A stretch of DNA of 64,000 nt from positions 58,219,850 through 58,283,849 of the forward strand of contig CM077645.1 in the NCBI GenBank assembly GCA_039707465.1. Direction: 5' to 3'. The notes beneath the pieces are model-generated. The model was given only the letters and a program-made list of their open reading frames with translations, had not been told where the DNA came from and ran no database searches. The DNA comes from Rhabdophis nuchalis. Taxonomy: Eukaryota > Chordata > Lepidosauria > Squamata > Natricidae. This document shows positions 60,401 through 64,000 of the stretch, piece after piece. A program made the position numbers and the translations under genes. Positions within the stretch are counted from its first letter, which is position 1. Every line of letters starts with the position of its first letter.

Positions 60401-62034
60401 CAACACTAACAAATGGCAATAGGCTTTTGAGGGAACAAGTAAGAAATTTGGCACAAGCTGCATGTGATATATTGTCTGCACTATCTCTTTGCTGGGTGCC
60501 TTTCTTCAACATTCCAGGGTTCTGTTCCCTTATAATGGTTTTCTTTTCATTGATGTGAGTTAGTGTGATTGTTTCCTCTTCCCATTGTTGCATTATTGGC
60601 TTTCCTGACAGGGGGAAAGAAAAGCTAATACTCTTTAACCACAGATAGCAAATGACTGAACACCAAGAGTGAAACTACTGTGAACATTTCTTTTTTGTCT
60701 TTAAACAACCTCTGTTAATTATTTTCTGCAGAATAAACGAAGAAGAAAAAGGCAGCTGGGCTCCTGCAACATACCAGCTGAGTAACTGCAAAGCTGGAGT
60801 GCTTAAATGGAATCCAGAATATTCATGTACTGCTTTTTGCTTTCTTGTGGCCTGCTAGGTCACACACAAAGAAATCCGTTTACTCCCTAGTGTGCCTTTG
60901 TCCTCATTCCCATCATTAAAAGTGTATAGTTTTCTAATTCCTTAGAATGAAGGATGTTTCCCATGATGTTTCCAGGCTATACTAAGCCATTGCTCCATTA
61001 GCCACAGTTTTCTGAATAAACCATCATATAAACTCACATAAACTCAAATCCAACTTATAGTTTCTTGTTTTAGCTTGTGTAAAACTAATAAATTGCAATT
61101 TATTCAATAAATTGTGGCTAAAAATGTCTTAGCACAAGGTGTAAACAGAGCCAGTGTATTACAAATCAGGGCCTTAGTGATAATTTGCAGAAACCACTAT
61201 AATATAAAGTATGTGATCTGATACAGAAGAACAAATGAAGGAAAACAGTTTTGTAACAGCTTTTTATTTTACAGTGAGGCGCTGAATCCATACCTCCTCT
61301 GTGATTAAGACTTTCCCACCTTCTCCCAAAATAGCTACTCTACATTTTTCTCTCCCTAATTGACAGAGCTTAATATAAATTTATAAATGAATTTTACTAT
61401 TCAGCATGTTCATATCTTGTGATGTTAACCTTTAGAAAATGGATAACACCCATGTATGAATGCACTTTTTTCCAAGTTGGCTGTCATAGTAATTGATGAT
61501 CTTCAGTAAGTGTGCCTCATTTTTTCCAAGAAGAGAACAGAAGCGTTCAGGACTCTGAAGATGCAGGTTCTAGCTTACCTACAGCCATGGAACCCTGACC
61601 TACCCCACAAGATGGTTACTGTGGGATTAAAAAAATGGAGGGCTGAGTGCAGTGTTTAGGAAAGGCAATACATCAATCTCACTAATAAAGAAAGAATATT
61701 TAATAAGATTGCCAATTAAATGAAGGCTGCTTCAGAATGCCAAGTTTAGAGTCATGCAACACTTACTTCTCTGATTCCTATACCTATATTACATTCTGGA
61801 CATTTCATCCTGGAGTGCATTCATTAGGCATACTCACTCATGGTTTACAACTACTATTTATAATGTTCTATATACACCCACATTAGACTATAAACTAACA
61901 GCCTAAATGGAATTCATCCCACATATTAAGCAAAAAGAAAAAGAAAGGTTGAATAATTTGAATGAGTAATGCAAAAGATAAGTTCACCATCCTGTTTGTG
62001 AAATTATGTGTTTCCTTTTTCACCTCATTTAAGT
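57466..62034. other. Non-coding stretch
   Basis: About 4.6 kb of AT-rich sequence with no recognised gene or repeat family. Open frames up to 107 residues (60270-60593) show no conserved motif. Confidence 0.5.
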
Positions 62035-62215
62035 TTTTTTAAGTTTTATTTGATTTATATCCCGCCCTTCTCCAAAAGGACCCAGGACGGCGCACAGGAA
62101 TTTTAAATAACATACAAAATAATACAAAAATACAAAAAATTTAAAAAACCTATTAAATACCAAGTCCTGCGCTAAAACCAATTAAAATCCCCAATTAAAA
62201 CTATCTATACTAGTC
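62035..62215 (-). mobile_element. L2 3' end, strongly truncated
   Basis: The plus strand reads atatcccgcccttctccaaa, then ggacccaggacggcgcacag and cctgcgctaaaaccaattaa, the reverse complement of an L2 3' UTR. No coding part is present. Confidence 0.82.
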
Positions 62216-62227
62216 ACAGCGGAGGTT

Positions 62228-62280
62228 ATGTTAGTTGAGTTAGTTAGTTAGATTAGTTAGTTAGTTAGATTGAGTTGAGT
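62228..62280. repeat. TTAG-rich degenerate tandem repeat
   Basis: Units of gttagttagttagatt and ttgagttgag directly beside the L2 fragment. Confidence 0.85.
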
Positions 62281-63630
62281 ATGAATATGGGATAGTTCTT
62301 ATTATGATAGCATGATGAGCTCCACTTAGAGGTTATACAGTATATCACTGCAGGTTTTTTTCTAAATGTTTATTCAGACTTATTATTCATTCTGTCCAAT
62401 CAGGGCAGCATAAATTTCAAAAAAATCTACCTCTTGTAGATCAAAGATGATTGGTTCAAATGTTGGCACACCTATTCTAATCCCCACATCCATGCCATAA
62501 ATATTAATCATATTTATCTAAACCTTGATTTAGACAGGTATGCTTGTCGCTCAAAAATATATCACTCATGCTCAATGAAAGAAAGATAACCTTGAATTTA
62601 AGACTCTCTTCCTCAAGACATATTAGACACCTCTCCTTAAAAAAAAACCAGTCTATCACCATCCTACCTGGTTTACCTTCTTTCCCAGTAAATCTAAAAT
62701 GGCTTTTTCCGTTTAAAGGTGAATTATTTTAGGAAAACATTGAATCTTTGATTCTAGTAAGTATAATATTTACTTATTACACTGATATTTCACCTTTACC
62801 CATAAAAATACATTTTAAATGAATCTTTTACAAACTGCAAATTCTTTTTATTACAGCTCAAACTTGAGGCTATGAAAGAATTTCCAGTTCTTCCAAAAAC
62901 ATCCTTTTAAATCCTGAATGATCTCAAAGGAAAAAACAAACCTTCCAAAATTCCTTGTCATTTATTCTCCAAAAAAAAAAAGGATAACAAAAGAACTGAA
63001 AAGTTAGTGTATAAAAACAAAGGGGTAGTTTTTACTACAGAATTGCTTGGACAAGCTACATCTCCTATGGCCTCCGGATCTTGTGCCCTGAAAGAAATGC
63101 TCAAACAAATCTAAACTTTAATTTTAATATAGCATTCCAATGAATCAATTTACAAGGGGTGGTACAGCTATCACACTGCAACTGAGTTATAAGGCAGAAA
63201 GAAAATATGAAAGATACATTCCTTTTCTCTCCTTGTTCTGTGTTTCTCATTGGTCAGATATAGATAGCTAACAATCAAGATGTTTGGAAGAGTTTATTGG
63301 GTGAGTTTTTCATTCCAACAGATATCTTGATCTTTACCTTTCTCTTAGCTCCTTTCCTTCTTAAATGGAATTGAATAAAGATGGTACAAGAGCTGCATAC
63401 ACAGCTTGCATTTCACCCAATTGGTGTCCTTTATTTACTTTGTTAGGCAAATGCACAATCAGGGCTAGTGTAACCACCAAATTGTAAATTCAACATTCCT
63501 TAAAAAAAAAAGAGAGAGACTATACCAGCATTGTTTCCTAAATTTGTTTCAAGGCATGAAATAGTACTGGATAGATAACTAAAAAAAAAAATCTGCTTTT
63601 GGTTTTTTTTGTCCCTGAAAAGACTTGGCA
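62281..63630. other. Non-coding stretch
   Basis: No gene or clear repeat recognised. Several A-runs of 8-11 nt. Confidence 0.5.
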
Positions 63631-63641
63631 ATGGAGTACAG

Positions 63642-63844
63642 CAGGGGTAGTCAACCTTTTTATACCTACCGCCCACCTATCTCTATTAGTAATTTTCTAA
63701 CCGCCCACCAGTTCCACACTAATGGTGATTTATAAAGTAGGGAAGAATTAAATCAAAAAAAGGAAAGTGTTTCAGTATTGGACAAAACCTCTACTGCCCA
63801 CCATGAAAGCTGGTGGGTGGTAGGGACCAAGTTGACTACCACTG
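63642..63844 (-). mobile_element. hAT MITE, 203 bp, related to 19075 copy
   Basis: Inverted ends: caggggtagtcaacctt on the left and aagttgactaccactg on the right. The body is a reverse-complement relative of 19075-19300 (for example plus strand ctaccgcccacctatctcta here against tgggcggtaggtat there). The flanking 8-mers gagtacag and ggctacag match at 6 of 8 positions, fitting a decayed hAT target duplication. Confidence 0.88.
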
Positions 63845-63852
63845 GGCTACAG

Positions 63853-64000
63853 GAACAATGAGTTCTAGGGTTAGGAAATGTGAATTTTTAAAATAGTCTG
63901 ACCTAATTCATTTTCCTTCCACAGAAAAATATACTGGTCTTATGTCCTTTCCCAAATCAAGCATTGTGCATACATCAATACATACATATCACAGTGGAAA
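63853..64000. other. Non-coding end of window
   Basis: No feature recognised. Confidence 0.5.

Noticed and set aside
60270..60593. 107-residue open frame
   Set aside because: No recognisable domain, and the length is within chance expectation for this window.

Overview
The window looks like non-coding squamate reptile DNA, most likely from a snake. The evidence is an AT-rich background full of squamate-type repeats: L2 LINEs with (TAA)n tails, CR1 LINEs, a Sauria SINE with a B box and a tail reading aggggaacctttac, tRNA/MIR-like SINEs, hAT MITEs with 8-bp target duplications, a DIRS tyrosine-recombinase retrotransposon, a decayed Ty3/gypsy element, and many long microsatellites. I found no host protein-coding gene, rRNA or convincing functional tRNA. 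Every long open frame with a recognisable product belongs to a mobile element, so the window is probably intergenic or inside a very large intron.

Layout. 1-8.4 kb: AT-rich unique-looking DNA with a 5'-truncated L2 (about 1.02-2.0 kb), a MIR-like SINE and Penelope-like or hAT fragments. 8.4-14.6 kb: a MIR-like SINE split by a complete-looking 5.93-kb DIRS element on the minus strand (gag-like frame, reverse transcriptase, RNase H, tyrosine recombinase), with inverted terminal repeats and an internal complementary region. 14.6-28.7 kb: mostly unique AT-rich DNA with a (GAAA)n array, a 226-bp hAT MITE, a CR1 3' end and a perfect 19-bp hairpin. 28.7-29.9 kb: a Sauria SINE with an L2 inserted between its A and B boxes. 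30.1 kb: a very short L2 insertion in a 35-bp duplication. 31.5 and 35.3-36.15 kb: CR1 remnants. 39.4-45.2 kb: a degraded Ty3/gypsy element broken by L2 material, including a 3.4-kb L2 whose ORF2 has one visible stop. 47-57 kb: SINEs, a MITE carrying a pyrimidine-rich array, a 1.37-kb hAT MITE with a large internal palindrome and a purine tract, a 400-bp TIR element, and a tandem Penelope-like tail. 57-64 kb: mostly unique DNA with two L2 tails and a second copy of the small hAT MITE.

How it works together: the window is a record of layered transposition. The DIRS element provides RT, RNase H and recombinase for itself. The L2 ORF2 family is the likely source of the truncated L2 copies. Sauria and MIR-like SINEs depend on LINE machinery supplied from elsewhere (established for SINEs in general). 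The most informative structures are the DIRS internal complementary region, which matches the joined element ends base for base, and the palindrome-bearing hAT MITE.
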